Notes: generated from the sequence alone by a model not told the origin. Counted from the first letter of the stretch, positions 33,333 through 43,590 are shown. The stretch: 45,799 nt of DNA from Anabaena sp. 4-3 (GCF_001597745.1 NZ_LUHJ01000061.1:1-45799), one strand, 5' to 3'. Numbers and translations: made by a program.

Positions 33333-34541
33333 TTATTCCATCAGCTTTAACTGCATAGGAACTAAAAGAAGATTAGACCATGTTGAAGCCGAACGTCCAA
33401 AAAAAGCAGGATTCCCCCGTCCCTCATTTTTGTAGGCAGTTAATAGATTATCTATAAGAGTATTGCCCATTTTATCCCATAACTGTTCTACAGGCTTCTC
33501 CCACTTTCCATCTTTGATAAAAACGCGGAAAGCTGCAAGTATAGGAAATACAAAAGGAAGAGGAAGGGTGTGATTAAATTCCGTACCTGTAATAAATAAA
33601 TAAGTCTTTTTTTCAACGCATTTTAATTTGCTTAATCCTTTTCGTGTATCATATACATGACGAAGACGCTCTTCAATGTAGAGTATATCTTTTAGTAGAG
33701 GGACTATCTCAACAAAGTCGTCCTTTTTCCACTTTCTAATAAGAGTGCCGTATGCGGTGAAGGTAGCACTAGGATTTTTACGAGAACCGTCTGAAGCCTG
33801 CCAAGGATATATTTTGTTGTTAATGCAAGCAAGACGACGAACTAAGTCAGTCACATCGTATGGTTTATTGCCTCCTTCTCTGAAAGCTACATAAGGTTTG
33901 CACTCTGAAGGAAGGTGTTCTTCAATGATGTCCCATTCTCCTGCCAAATTCTTAAGACTAAACTCTTCAACACTCTCACTGGTATTACGATACCTACTGA
34001 TGTTTGATATTTCATCTTGGCTGATGTTTACTAGCACAAAGATTTGTACACTTGCATCTTCTAATTCTGAATAGTCAGGTTTACCAGTTTGTTGATTGAG
34101 TTTTGGTTTGGTAACTTTTGATTTCAATTTCTCGTAATAGCTGCGGGCTTTCATAATAGCAGTATATGTATGTCCACCATTGACAATGCCGTTACCTATA
34201 AAATTATCTTCTTGTCCCTCATCAGGGCTAATCAGTAAAAGCTCAATCTCGAAACCTCCACCTACAGCATGATCTTTAACCTGAATAGAGTCCGCAACAA
34301 TTAAAATTCCGTTGTTGTAAAAAATAAACTCTTCTGGTTTTTGTGCTAAGGTATCCAACATACTCTTGACAGTACGCCGATTTTCGTTGGCTAATCTAGC
34401 ATTTGGGTCAAGAGGTAATTCTTTAGGTATTTGGCATACAGGAACTGTCAAATTCCAAATTACTCTACCTGACTCTTTATCTTCTTTGTATGCTTGACAA
34501 GCTGCGGTAGCAAAAAAAGGAGCTGTGATTTTTGTAGGCAT
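33333..34541 (-). CDS. AIPR-like protein in the dnd region
   Basis: 402 aa. YNNGILIVADSI (N76-G78) and NGIVNGGHTYTAIMKA (NGGHT at 121-125) match the order and character of the AIPR (abortive infection phage resistance) family, in which NNG and NG.QT motifs are conserved. No known catalytic site stands out. It is downstream of dndB on the same strand with 124 bp between, so cotranscription is possible. A defence role in the Dnd island is inferred from position and family. Confidence 0.65.
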   Translation of the reverse strand: MPTKITAPFFATAACQAYKEDKESGRVIWNLTVPVCQIPKELPLDPNARLANENRRTVKSMLDTLAQKPEEFIFYNNGILIVADSIQVKDHAVGGGFEIELLLISPDEGQEDNFIGNGIVNGGHTYTAIMKARSYYEKLKSKVTKPKLNQQTGKPDYSELEDASVQIFVLVNISQDEISNISRYRNTSESVEEFSLKNLAGEWDIIEEHLPSECKPYVAFREGGNKPYDVTDLVRRLACINNKIYPWQASDGSRKNPSATFTAYGTLIRKWKKDDFVEIVPLLKDILYIEERLRHVYDTRKGLSKLKCVEKKTYLFITGTEFNHTLPLPFVFPILAAFRVFIKDGKWEKPVEQLWDKMGNTLIDNLLTAYKNEGRGNPAFFGRSASTWSNLLLVPMQLKLME

Positions 34542-34665
34542 TAGTTTTTCCAGCCCTCTACGGAAAGCTTAATTGGTGTATGTGTCCAACAGGAAATTAA
34601 CTAAATTATACATTTAAGTTTTTGCTACACGCAATATAAAATACTCAGTGTAAATACGTAAATAT

Positions 34666-36282
34666 TTACAGAATAGGTGGAAGTCCTACTTCTTTTGGTT
34701 CTACAAACTCACCAAAAAAATTAATTGTTTTATCTTCTACAGTCCTACCATTAGCCAAAGCTTTACGAAGTTCAGCCCGTTCCATTGCATCATCTATTCC
34801 ACCCAGAATATAAATTAATAACTTTGCAGCTAACTCCTTACCTGAAACCTGCACTCGTTTTTTATTCGGGTCATATAATACACCATACCAAAGAGACTGG
34901 GGATACTCCATACCACTAAAGCCCCCTTGTTGGTCAAATTTCCGCAACTTCTTAAAAATGCTGCTCAGAGTCAACCCCTTTCTAAATACTAAAAATCCTA
35001 AAGCTTGCGCTAAAGCAACTTGTGCCACAGGACGGAAAAGTATATTAGCTTCACCGCCACCTTTTTCAAAGCTAAATCTTCTTAAAACAGGTGTATCTTC
35101 ATGTTCCAAAATTTTATAACTAGGTAAGTTAGCCAAATTATCAAAAAGTTTGCTGAATTCTGCAATTCCCTGCTCAATTTCCTCATTCTCTGGACGCATG
35201 GGAATTAAGCCTTTCTCAAAAGGTTTCCAATGGGGAAACTTGTGAACCAAATATCTTTCTGACATATCTTGCAAAGCTTGTAGCGTCGTCAAAACAGTCG
35301 CATTCGTTGCCACTGTGGCACTATTCCAATTCACGCGAGGTTTACGATTTGGTCGTTGTTCCAAGAGTGGATGAGTTACCGCAATTTTTCGCGCTACAAT
35401 TGCAAAACCATCATCTTCATTTAACTGTGCTAACTGACCTTTAGTTAAGGGTGCAGCCATTAAGTTAACATGAACAAAAACTGATCTGACTCTGCGTCTG
35501 GCTTCGCTGCGAGTCTCTCCAGAATTCACCGCACAAATAAATTCAATTCCAATTTTTTCCTTGGGTAAACTTTGTAAGTAAGCAGGGTCTACTTGATATT
35601 TGTCTATCAAATCTGATACTGTGATAAAATTATCATCAGCCGTTTTATCTTTTTTATATCGTTGGAGTTTGCCAGTTTTGATTAACTCCATCAACCCCTG
35701 TACTCCCATGAGTCGGTGTTGACCATCTAGCGCGTAAATGGTGACATTCTCCTGAGAAACATTGAGTAATCCGACCTGACCATCTTTATCTAATGGTGTG
35801 AAATCAGTTGTAGACTTTCTGGCGCGTCCCTCTCCATCCCACTCAGTCGCTTTCAGGTCATCCACCCAAGGCTGATTAATTACTACTAAGACTGGGGGAA
35901 ATTTATGATTTTTTCTGGCAGCCAAATACTGAACTAGGGGTGCTTGACGCGACCAGTCTAGGGGACGCTGTTGAATTTCATCGATACTATCCGCGTCAAT
36001 TTCAATATTATCCGTATCTGGATTGTATTTTTTTTGCAGTAAGGGTAAACCAGAAGCGAAGTGAACCCTACCCGCAAACCATTCTAAAGTCACAGAACCC
36101 ACATAAGCCTCTGTTCCGCCCATTTCGGTCTTTTGAACCAAAATATGGTCGTTTTTGGCTAAAAAGTTGCTTAAAAGTAATGATAAGACTTGTTTTTCCT
36201 TGTTTTCTCGTTCTAGATACTCGCTGGTAATTTCGGCCGTGGGATGAGATGCACTGTCGTTCATGTTAATTTTTAAAAACAA
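34666..36282 (-). CDS. dndB: DGQHR-domain protein, DndB-type
   Basis: 538 aa with YALDGQHRLMGVQGLMEL, the DGQHR motif at about 186-190 that defines DndB and relatives. In known systems DndB is a repressor of dnd genes and lowers modification. Another ATG seven codons in (MNDSASHP) may be the true start. It is divergent from dndC across a 166-bp gap, which would be the natural site for DndB regulation. The C-terminal part (about 380-500) is typical of this family in cyanobacteria. It is longer than the E. coli or Streptomyces DndB (about 360 aa). Confidence 0.78.
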   Translation of the reverse strand: MFLKINMNDSASHPTAEITSEYLERENKEKQVLSLLLSNFLAKNDHILVQKTEMGGTEAYVGSVTLEWFAGRVHFASGLPLLQKKYNPDTDNIEIDADSIDEIQQRPLDWSRQAPLVQYLAARKNHKFPPVLVVINQPWVDDLKATEWDGEGRARKSTTDFTPLDKDGQVGLLNVSQENVTIYALDGQHRLMGVQGLMELIKTGKLQRYKKDKTADDNFITVSDLIDKYQVDPAYLQSLPKEKIGIEFICAVNSGETRSEARRRVRSVFVHVNLMAAPLTKGQLAQLNEDDGFAIVARKIAVTHPLLEQRPNRKPRVNWNSATVATNATVLTTLQALQDMSERYLVHKFPHWKPFEKGLIPMRPENEEIEQGIAEFSKLFDNLANLPSYKILEHEDTPVLRRFSFEKGGGEANILFRPVAQVALAQALGFLVFRKGLTLSSIFKKLRKFDQQGGFSGMEYPQSLWYGVLYDPNKKRVQVSGKELAAKLLIYILGGIDDAMERAELRKALANGRTVEDKTINFFGEFVEPKEVGLPPIL

Positions 36283-36448
36283 TGTAAGGTAGTGTAGTTA
36301 GATTATCCAAAAAATTAGATACTAATAAAGCAATTTTTAAAAACCTATTAGCCACCAGGACAGTTGAATTGCCTAGGTTTAGCCGCTAATGATTTTGAGT
36401 GGAAGATCAAAAATTAAGTAACGCCGATGTGTCCAGAGGTAGGGAGAA

Positions 36449-38056
36449 ATGAGTACAGCACAGCAGCCAGAAAAAAAAGGTCAGCAGAAACGTACTGTAG
36501 CAGAGTTAGTGGAATATATCCAAGCTTTGACCACTGAAATTCAAGAATTGTATTGTTTAGATGCGATACCTTGGGTTGTAGGCTATTCCGGTGGAAAAGA
36601 CAGCACTGCTACTTTACAGCTGATCTGGAATGCGATCGCAGGACTTCCACCGGAAAAGCGAACTAAGCCCATTCACGTTATTACAACTGATACGTTAGTA
36701 GAAAATCCCATAGTTTCTGTTTGGGTACGTAACTCTCTAGAACAGATGAAAGTCGCTGCAAAAGAGCAAGGAATGCCATTGTATGCTCATTTACTATATC
36801 CAGCAGTGAAAGACACCTTTTGGGTTAACTTAATAGGCAAAGGCTACCCAGCACCGCGTAATCGTATGCGTTGGTGTACTGAAAGACTAAAAATTAAACC
36901 CACCGACGGCTTTATTCGTGAGGTCATTCAAGCTAATGGAGAAGTAATTCTTGTTTTAGGTACTCGCAAAGCTGAAAGCATTAAACGCGCTATCACAATG
37001 GCTAAACATCGAGAATGGCGGATACGTGATCATATAAATACTAATCCTAACCGTCCTAACTCACTGATTTACCTGCCTATTGAAGATTGGAGTACCGATG
37101 AAGTTTGGATTTATCTTAATCAGTGGCAAAATCCTTGGGGATATAGTAATAAAGATTTATTTGCTATGTATCGAGGTGCAACAGCTGATAATGAATGTCC
37201 CTTAGTTGTTGATACTTCTACCCCTAGCTGTGGTGATTCTCGGTTTGGCTGCTGGGTTTGTACAATCGTTAATAAAGATAAATCAATGGAGGCGATGATT
37301 CAAAATGATGAAGAAAAAGAATGGATGCAGCCTCTATTAGATATCCGTAATGAGTTAGATATTAGGGATGATCGTGATAAAAGAGATTTTCGCCGCATCT
37401 GGGGAGAGGTTCAACTATTTGAGCGAAATGTGGATGGTAAAATTTCTGTTGAACCAATTCATGGTCCCTATACAAAATACTGGCGCGAATATTGGCTGAG
37501 ACGCTTGTTAGAAGCAGAAAAACAAATTCGCAGTACAGCACCAGAAAATATGCGCGATATCACCCTGATTTCTATCGAAGAAATGAGTGAAATTCGCCGG
37601 ATATGGCTAGAAGAAAAACACGAATTTGACGATAGCTTACCCAGAATTTATCAAGAAGTGACTGGTGAAAAATTCCAAGATCCACGCCCTGGTGCTGACC
37701 AAAATCTCTTAGGTAGGGATGAGTGGGCTGTATTAGAAGAAATCTGTGCAGGTGATGCTATGCACTTGGAACTGATGGCAAAATTGTTAAGCACAGAATA
37801 CCAATTTCGCAAGAAATCAAAGCGTATAGGTATTTACGATAGCCTAGAAAAATGTTTTGATACCAGTTCCCGTTCTCCTGAAGAAGCTATTAAAAATGCT
37901 CGTTTAAAACGGGATTTAAGAGAAGCAGCTAGTCAAGGTGATATTGCCAAAATTAGGGAAAAAGTTAAGCAGTTGAGTTTGGGGGATGCTGTGGATGAAG
38001 GCGAAGCGGAAAGTGAACAGCCGGTAACTTGGGCAAGTCTAAAATTCAAAAAATAG
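36449..38056 (+). CDS. dndC: DNA phosphorothioation sulfurtransferase DndC
   Basis: 535-aa PAPS-reductase-like protein that activates DNA with ATP and inserts sulfur. The PP-loop is SGGKDS at 47-52 (WVVGYSGGKDSTATL). A Cys set near 250-275 (NECPL, SCGDSRFGCWVCT) probably holds the iron-sulfur cluster. The acceptor region includes RMRWCTERLKI near 147-157. Sulfur would come from a cysteine desulfurase (DndA or a general IscS), which is not in the window. The gene is divergent from dndB. The C-terminal 60 residues are charged and less conserved. Confidence 0.93.
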   Translation: MSTAQQPEKKGQQKRTVAELVEYIQALTTEIQELYCLDAIPWVVGYSGGKDSTATLQLIWNAIAGLPPEKRTKPIHVITTDTLVENPIVSVWVRNSLEQMKVAAKEQGMPLYAHLLYPAVKDTFWVNLIGKGYPAPRNRMRWCTERLKIKPTDGFIREVIQANGEVILVLGTRKAESIKRAITMAKHREWRIRDHINTNPNRPNSLIYLPIEDWSTDEVWIYLNQWQNPWGYSNKDLFAMYRGATADNECPLVVDTSTPSCGDSRFGCWVCTIVNKDKSMEAMIQNDEEKEWMQPLLDIRNELDIRDDRDKRDFRRIWGEVQLFERNVDGKISVEPIHGPYTKYWREYWLRRLLEAEKQIRSTAPENMRDITLISIEEMSEIRRIWLEEKHEFDDSLPRIYQEVTGEKFQDPRPGADQNLLGRDEWAVLEEICAGDAMHLELMAKLLSTEYQFRKKSKRIGIYDSLEKCFDTSSRSPEEAIKNARLKRDLREAASQGDIAKIREKVKQLSLGDAVDEGEAESEQPVTWASLKFKK

Positions 38057-38076
38057 GCGTAAATAATGAAGGGTTT

Positions 38077-38123
38077 GTAGTAAGGACTTTAGTCCTAATA
38101 AAAGGGCTAGAATCACTTACTAC
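38077..38123. repeat. Dispersed inverted repeat after dndC
   Basis: GTAGTAAG (38077-38084) and CTTACTAC (38116-38123) flank GGACTTTAGTCC and related words, a repeat family scattered in Nostoc genomes. It may also serve as a terminator between dndC and the convergent FHA gene. Confidence 0.5.
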
Positions 38124-38157
38124 GAACTGTCAGCAATCAGGATTTTCAAACATCTTC

Positions 38158-38886
38158 TTAGCCGTTATTGGTTGATGAGAAAAATCTCTCTAAAATTTCT
38201 GACTTTTTTTGTTGAATAACGTTATGTTTTCCAGATTCCCCCCTGCCCACGCTAATATAATCTAGCTCAATTTGTACAGTGTCTTCAGTCTTTTCACATT
38301 TACATTCCTGGGAAACAGAAATATGATTTAATGCAGTTGTTTGCTGATTGGCTACTGGGGGTAATATTTGTGTGAGTAAGTTGGTGGATAATTCTGGTAA
38401 AACGCGGCGTTTTTGATTTAAAAAAAAGTCAAAGGTTAAGCTAGCTAAACGAATGCGATCGCCATCTTTAAGTTTAACTGGCTGATATACAGGTTCACCA
38501 TTGACAAATGAACCATTTGTACTGTTAAAATCAACTAAATAAAAGCCTTGATTTTCTACATACTGAATGGCGGCGTGACAACGGGATAAATGCGGCTCTT
38601 GAGTACAAATACCATTGCTGCGATCGCGCCCTATTGTCCAAAGATGCTGCGCCTGTTGTAAAGTTTGTGTCTGATGCTCACACAGGTTAGTAATCACATA
38701 AACAGATGAATCATCGACTACACCCTGCACATACAGTGGCTTGACACCATTCACAGATGACTGAGACAAATTTTCTAGCTGAAGAATTTCATCTAAAAGA
38801 TTGCCATGTCGTTCATACAAAGACAGAAATACCTGATACAAACTTAATCGTCTTTCTAGTTCTTGATTATGTAATTTCGTCATCAT
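38158..38886 (-). CDS. FHA-domain protein
   Basis: 242 aa. The FHA (phosphothreonine-binding) domain lies at about 83-160: TIGRDRSNGI, HLSRCHAAIQ, DFNSTNGSFVNG and DGDRIRLASLTFDFF carry the conserved GR, SRxHA and NG residues. The N-terminus (about 1-35) is helical and the C-terminal 80 residues are not recognised. A Ser/Thr kinase gene lies 738 bp upstream on the same strand, a plausible signalling partner, but they are not clearly an operon. Confidence 0.88.
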   Translation of the reverse strand: MMTKLHNQELERRLSLYQVFLSLYERHGNLLDEILQLENLSQSSVNGVKPLYVQGVVDDSSVYVITNLCEHQTQTLQQAQHLWTIGRDRSNGICTQEPHLSRCHAAIQYVENQGFYLVDFNSTNGSFVNGEPVYQPVKLKDGDRIRLASLTFDFFLNQKRRVLPELSTNLLTQILPPVANQQTTALNHISVSQECKCEKTEDTVQIELDYISVGRGESGKHNVIQQKKSEILERFFSSTNNG

Positions 38887-39623
38887 AACTTATATCTCTT
38901 ATATGGTGAAATCGAGACATATTAGTTGCTGATGTTGGTCAAGAATATTGCACTACAAACCAGCATCAGGAAAAACTATTTGATCTGTTGACAACCACGG
39001 AATTTTAGCAGTTATCAAGGATTTGTCAATTTGTCCAACTTGAGACTAAGTTTTTCTCCAATAGTCTGTACAGCTAGAAATATCAAAAAGCATTTTTTAA
39101 CAAAAATTGTGATTATTTTCTCTACATTTTAAAGGTAGATAATCTAATTTTAACAGATATTTTTTCTTAAGAAAAGTAAATTTTAACTGAATAAACTATT
39201 AATTTTTCTCATAATTCCAACAGATTAATGCCACAAAACTTTTTTATGTTTCTCGGAAGTTTGGTTGGCTGCAAATTCCCTCTATTTCGTGTATCCCAAA
39301 ATTAATAGAATACTGCATAAATACTTAAATATGTCAGCCAAACAGAAATGCCAACAACTTTTGTCCATACTCCCGATCAAATATCAAACTTATACCGTTT
39401 TTAATTAGCTGGCGTGGCGACTGTAGAGACATTATGATGTAACGTCTCTACGGAATATATGAGACGCAACCTGACATAGAATTAGTATAAATCCTGAAAT
39501 CATCAAATTGTAGTCCAAAATAATCGCTAATGATACTTACCAAAACCAGCTAGTTATAATAATAATTTCTCAATGACAACTGAAAATATACTTAATTTAA
39601 AAAACTCACTGGCAATTTTCAAA
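38887..39623. other. Intergenic region between kinase and FHA genes
   Basis: 737 bp, AT-rich and apparently non-coding. An imperfect hairpin GTAGAGACATTAT-GATGTAACGTCTCTAC at 39423-39451 belongs to a common cyanobacterial dispersed repeat. No RNA gene is recognised. Confidence 0.4.
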
Positions 39624-41243
39624 TTACAACAAGCCTCGCTTACCATTGGGACGTATTGTCATCCAATTAGTTTTGGCTAATGCCAATTGTTCATCAGAAA
39701 TTTTTGCCCCAGTCAGATTAGCACCACAGAGATTTGCTCCCCGCAAATTAGCATGAGTCAAATAAGCATTGCTCAGGTCTGCGCCTCTGAGGTCTGCTCC
39801 TTCTAAATCGGCATGATTGAAGTAAGCTTTGTTTAAATTAGCGTCCCTTAAATTGGCACGAGTCAGACTAGCTCTACCAAAATCAGTATTGTGGAGATTA
39901 GCTCCTTGCAGATTCGTATGTTGTAATTGAGAAGAATGAAAATTTGTTCCTGATAAATCAGCACCTTGGAGGTTGAGCAAGTTTAAATTGTGTAGAGCAA
40001 AATCTCGTCTACCTTTTAAATAGGCTGTGAGTAAAGTTTGGGTATCCAGTCGGCGTGCAACTTTAGATTTTTGACTATGTGAACCATTGCTGTGACTGTT
40101 CCCGACAGATGTAGATTTACCTCCGGAAATCCCTGGTCGCATACCGCCTGCGTCTAATCGCGTGTTATCTGCAATTTTGGCTCGCCTAGCCCGAATTGCT
40201 GCGGCTACCTGTGATACTCCTAGACCAGTAGCCGCAGCCGAAGGGTTGCTACATAAAACCGCAGAATTTTCTGGACGATGGTGTGTGTGGCTTTTATTGT
40301 TAGCCTCTGTTTGAACTAGCAATCCACTAGCTAAACTGTCTAAATACGGCTCGATCTCCAATGCTCTAAGAACTTCTTTGGCTGACTTGTAGCGATTGCG
40401 GACGGAGACTTCTAACATTTTCCGCAGGACATTGATCAGGTGGTCACTGGCTTGTACTAAATGTTCCCACATCACTTCACCCGTGGTGGGATTGTAATCT
40501 AAATCTTTAGGTGTTTTACCCGTCATGAGATATACGCAGGTAACACCGAGGGCGTAGATATCACTAGCATAGACTGGACGCATGGCCATTTGCTCTGGAG
40601 GTGCAAAACCAGGAGTACCAATGGCATAAGCAGTTAAAGCTGTATGTCCTGATTGATTTGTGGCTGCTTGGTTAACTTGGTTTTTGACTGCGCCAAAGTC
40701 AATCAGTACCATTCTGGCATCTTGAGTACGGCGAATTAAGTTAGCTGGCTTGATATCACGATGAATCACTTTGTGATCATGAATGTATTGTAGTAATGGT
40801 AGAGTTTCGCTTAAGAATTGCTTGACACCAGCTTCACTAAAAGTGCCATTCAGTTTCACCTCTTGTTGCAGGGTGGAACCACTAATATATTCCTGAACTA
40901 AATAGAATTGTTCTTGTGCTTCAAAATAGTCCAACAGTCTGGGTAATTGGGGATGATTACCAATGGTGCCTAGGGTTTTGGCTTCTCGCTCAAACAGTTC
41001 TCGCGCCATCTGTAAAACCTGTGGTGCTGTTCCTAAAGGACGTAGTTGCTTAATTACACAACTTGGTTCTCCTGGTAACATTTCATCACGGGCTAAAAAG
41101 GTCGCTCCGAAGCCACCCTGACCCAATGGCTTCAACACCCGATAGCGATCGCGCAACAGTAGTTGCGAGCCACAAGATTGACACCTTTGGCTATATGCTA
41201 CATTCTCTGGATTGGGACAGGTGGGATTTATGCAATAGCTCAT
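39624..41243 (-). CDS. Ser/Thr protein kinase with zinc ribbon and pentapeptide repeats
   Basis: 539 aa. The N-terminal CxxxxC...CxxC ribbon (CINPTCP, CQSCGSQ) is followed by a kinase domain at about 33-290: GQGGFG, K65 (CVIKQL), HRDIKPANLI (D163), DFGAVK and GTPGFAPPEQ. The linker (about 300-405) is low-complexity. The C-terminal segment (about 415-520) has A(D/N)LxxA-type pentapeptide repeats that form a right-handed helix. This is a well-known cyanobacterial layout. Substrates are unknown. The FHA protein downstream is a candidate partner. Confidence 0.93.
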   Translation of the reverse strand: MSYCINPTCPNPENVAYSQRCQSCGSQLLLRDRYRVLKPLGQGGFGATFLARDEMLPGEPSCVIKQLRPLGTAPQVLQMARELFEREAKTLGTIGNHPQLPRLLDYFEAQEQFYLVQEYISGSTLQQEVKLNGTFSEAGVKQFLSETLPLLQYIHDHKVIHRDIKPANLIRRTQDARMVLIDFGAVKNQVNQAATNQSGHTALTAYAIGTPGFAPPEQMAMRPVYASDIYALGVTCVYLMTGKTPKDLDYNPTTGEVMWEHLVQASDHLINVLRKMLEVSVRNRYKSAKEVLRALEIEPYLDSLASGLLVQTEANNKSHTHHRPENSAVLCSNPSAAATGLGVSQVAAAIRARRAKIADNTRLDAGGMRPGISGGKSTSVGNSHSNGSHSQKSKVARRLDTQTLLTAYLKGRRDFALHNLNLLNLQGADLSGTNFHSSQLQHTNLQGANLHNTDFGRASLTRANLRDANLNKAYFNHADLEGADLRGADLSNAYLTHANLRGANLCGANLTGAKISDEQLALAKTNWMTIRPNGKRGLL

Positions 41244-41705
41244 GCACTGTCAACTCGCTGCACGAATATTCACGGGGAGCGTTATACTCTGTTTCCATTA
41301 TTGATATTTCAACTCTGTTCTTACTAGGTAAGTTTTGCGGGAAATCCTTTGAAGAGTTCCTAAAGTTGAATCTAAATTACTGAAAACGATGCTCCCAATC
41401 AAATAACTTATTATACTGATGTTAACCAGTCGTGTCGAGTATATATTTTCGCCTGCCATCTACAACCGCGATCGCCTGATTTATTTACTTAAGTAACCGA
41501 CATGATCGACTTTCTTCAATTCAGCCTCTGGAATTGCGTCTACGTATATTTGCTGAAATAATTTTTGCTGACCGAGCGGCTATACCAACACCTTAACGGG
41601 GAACGGCTTCCATTTATCTTGGGGAAATAGTTCACAGCAACGGGAAACGCTTCCCTCCTCTCCGTTCCCTGTTCCCTAGGTATCTTAAGTTATGTAAATA
41701 ATACA
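41244..41705. other. Intergenic region between kinase and smtA
   Basis: 460 bp separating two divergent genes. It contains GC-rich dispersed-repeat words near 41590-41690 (GGGAACGG, TCCGTTCCCTGTTCCCTAGG). No gene is supported. Confidence 0.4.
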
Positions 41706-41730
41706 TGAATATATGTTCAGATGTTATAGT
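41706..41730 (+). promoter_or_regulatory. smtA operator/promoter
   Basis: TGAATATATGTTCA (41706-41719) is an imperfect inverted repeat of the TGAA...TTCA kind bound by SmtB/ArsR metal sensors. TATAGT (41725-41730) is a -10 candidate. The repressor gene is not adjacent. Confidence 0.5.
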
Positions 41731-41759
41731 GTAATAGCTAGAACAAATGGAGTCCAACT

Positions 41760-41921
41760 ATGACAACCGTTACCCAAATGAAGTGCGCCTGTCCGGATTG
41801 CTTATGTATCGTTTCTTTAGACAAAGCCATCAGCAAAGAGGGCAAATACTATTGCTCGGAAGGTTGTGCTGAAGGACATAAAACTATCAAAGGCTGCGGT
41901 CACGGTGGCTGTGGCTGTTAA
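41760..41921 (+). CDS. smtA: Bacterial metallothionein SmtA
   Basis: 53 aa with nine cysteines (9, 11, 14, 16, 32, 36, 46, 51, 53) and two histidines (40, 48). The blocks KCACPDCLC, YYCSEGCAEGH and GCGHGGCGC match cyanobacterial SmtA, which binds a four-zinc cluster in the cytoplasm and buffers zinc and cadmium. The Shine-Dalgarno GGAG (41749-41752) supports the ATG. It lies upstream of, and convergent with, hemL, with a hairpin between. Expression is likely metal-induced through the operator above. Confidence 0.94.
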   Translation: MTTVTQMKCACPDCLCIVSLDKAISKEGKYYCSEGCAEGHKTIKGCGHGGCGC

Positions 41922-41930
41922 ACAAAATCA

Positions 41931-41960
41931 ACAACCCTGGCCAAAACTGGACAGGGTTGT
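41931..41960. terminator. Bidirectional terminator between smtA and hemL
   Basis: Arms ACAACCCTG (41931-41939) and CAGGGTTGT (41952-41960) are perfect over 9 bp between convergent genes. Confidence 0.65.
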
Positions 41961-41989
41961 GAATAATTATGAACAGCAGCAGTGGCAAT

Positions 41990-43288
41990 CTACAGACTAG
42001 ATAACACCTCGCGGGCGATCGCAATAGTCTTGTCGATATCTTCCTCAGTGTGAGCCAAAGAGGTAAAACCAGCCTCAAACTGAGAAGGTGCTAAATAAAC
42101 ACCGCGTTCTAACATCCCGCGATGGAAGCGGCCAAATTTAGCTGTATCTGACTTTTTGGCATCTTCGTAGTTATGCACAGGGCCAGAGGTGAAGAATAAA
42201 CCAAACATGGCACTGATGTGACCACCACAAGCTGCATGACCAGTTTCTTGAGCAACTTGCAACAAACCGTCTGCTAACCGTTTAGTAATCCGTTCTAGAT
42301 ACTCATAAGTACCTGGCTTTTGTAGTAATTCCAGGGTTTTAATCCCCGCCGTCATTGCCAAAGGATTACCTGACAGAGTTCCTGCTTGATACACAGGGCC
42401 AGCCGGGGCAATCATCGACATAATATCGCGACGACCGCCATAAGCTCCCACTGGCAACCCGCCACCAATCACTTTACCCAAAGTTGTTAAATCCGGTGTG
42501 ATGCCAAATTTTTCTTGTGCGCCACCATAGGCAATGCGGAAGCCTGTCATCACTTCATCAAACACGAGTAACGCGCCGTACTCGTGAGTTAGTTCCCGCA
42601 AACCTTCTAAAAAGCCAGCATCGGGAGTAATAAAGCCAGCATTACCCACCACCGGCTCTAGAATCACACCGGCAATCTGATCAGGGTTTTCTGCAAATAA
42701 AGCTTTGACGGCTTCTAAATCATTGAAAGGGGCGGTCAGAGTGTTGCTAGTGGCTGATTTAGGCACACCTGGGGAATCAGGTAAACCGAGGGTGGCTACA
42801 CCAGAACCAGCTTTCACCAGGAACATATCAGCGTGTCCGTGGTAGCAGCCTTCAAACTTGATGATTTTCTCGCGGTTGGTGTAAGCTCGCATCAACCGCA
42901 ATACAGCCATACAAGCTTCTGTACCGGAGTTGACAAATCTCACCATTTCGATGCTAGGAACAGCATCAATCACCATTTCTGCCAGGACATTTTCTAGATA
43001 TGAGGGCGCACCGAAGCTAGTACCTTTTTCCAAAGCATCATGGAGTGCGCTAATTACTTCTGGATGGGCATGACCACAAATAGCCGGCCCCCAAGTCCCT
43101 ACATAGTCGATGTATTGGTTGCCGTCTACGTCCCAGATATAAGCACCCTTCACCCGATCAAAAACTATGGGTTGTCCCCCTACAGATTTAAAGGCACGGA
43201 CTGGGGAACTAACGCCTCCTGGCATGAGGTTTTGGGCAGACGCGAAAATTTCTTGTGATTTGGTGGTTTTAATCGTTGTATTTACCAA
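41990..43288 (-). CDS. hemL: Glutamate-1-semialdehyde 2,1-aminomutase
   Basis: PLP enzyme converting glutamate-1-semialdehyde to 5-aminolevulinate, the first committed tetrapyrrole precursor for chlorophyll, haem and bilins. 432 aa, standard. The PLP lysine is K272 ([12 protein letters not shown]), the PLP-binding Asp is in [10 protein letters not shown], and SGTEA is near 121-125. An [13 protein letters not shown] start is typical. It is a single gene in this region and looks fully intact. Confidence 0.97.
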   Translation of the reverse strand: MVNTTIKTTKSQEIFASAQNLMPGGVSSPVRAFKSVGGQPIVFDRVKGAYIWDVDGNQYIDYVGTWGPAICGHAHPEVISALHDALEKGTSFGAPSYLENVLAEMVIDAVPSIEMVRFVNSGTEACMAVLRLMRAYTNREKIIKFEGCYHGHADMFLVKAGSGVATLGLPDSPGVPKSATSNTLTAPFNDLEAVKALFAENPDQIAGVILEPVVGNAGFITPDAGFLEGLRELTHEYGALLVFDEVMTGFRIAYGGAQEKFGITPDLTTLGKVIGGGLPVGAYGGRRDIMSMIAPAGPVYQAGTLSGNPLAMTAGIKTLELLQKPGTYEYLERITKRLADGLLQVAQETGHAACGGHISAMFGLFFTSGPVHNYEDAKKSDTAKFGRFHRGMLERGVYLAPSQFEAGFTSLAHTEEDIDKTIAIAREVLSSL

Positions 43289-43395
43289 GGTTCTCTCCTA
43301 ACGTGGGCATTCAAAAAAAGCTCTATCTTAGGATAGGGTTAAAAATCCCTCAGAATTTCTATCGTATAGAATTAAACGAACCAAAAAATAACAAT

Positions 43396-43590
43396 ATGTT
43401 ATACAAGTCGAATCAAGACTTGCCTTTAGAGATCCGTAACCAACTATCTGAGGCATACCAAGACCTTTACCGCGCTGCTTATAACTCGGCTATTCATTGG
43501 TACGGTGAAGTAGAAAAAGCTCACCAGGTTGCACTCAGTGCTGTCAGAATCCAGTCGGCTATGGCAAAGGATGCGGTTTTACAGAAGTGA
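43396..43590 (+). CDS. ChaB family protein
   Basis: 64 aa from ATG 43396 (MLYKSNQDLPLEIRNQL). LPLEIRNQLSEAYQDLYRAAYNSAI and WYGEVEKAHQVALSAV match the ChaB fold, named after an E. coli gene linked to cation transport. An upstream ATG at 43276 would extend into the hemL leader and is not credible. The biological role is not known. It is divergent from hemL. Confidence 0.85.
   Translation: MLYKSNQDLPLEIRNQLSEAYQDLYRAAYNSAIHWYGEVEKAHQVALSAVRIQSAMAKDAVLQK

Noticed and set aside
43276-43395. N-terminal extension of the ChaB gene
   Set aside because: The extra 40 residues are unlike ChaB and overlap the hemL start; ATG 43396 gives the family's normal length.
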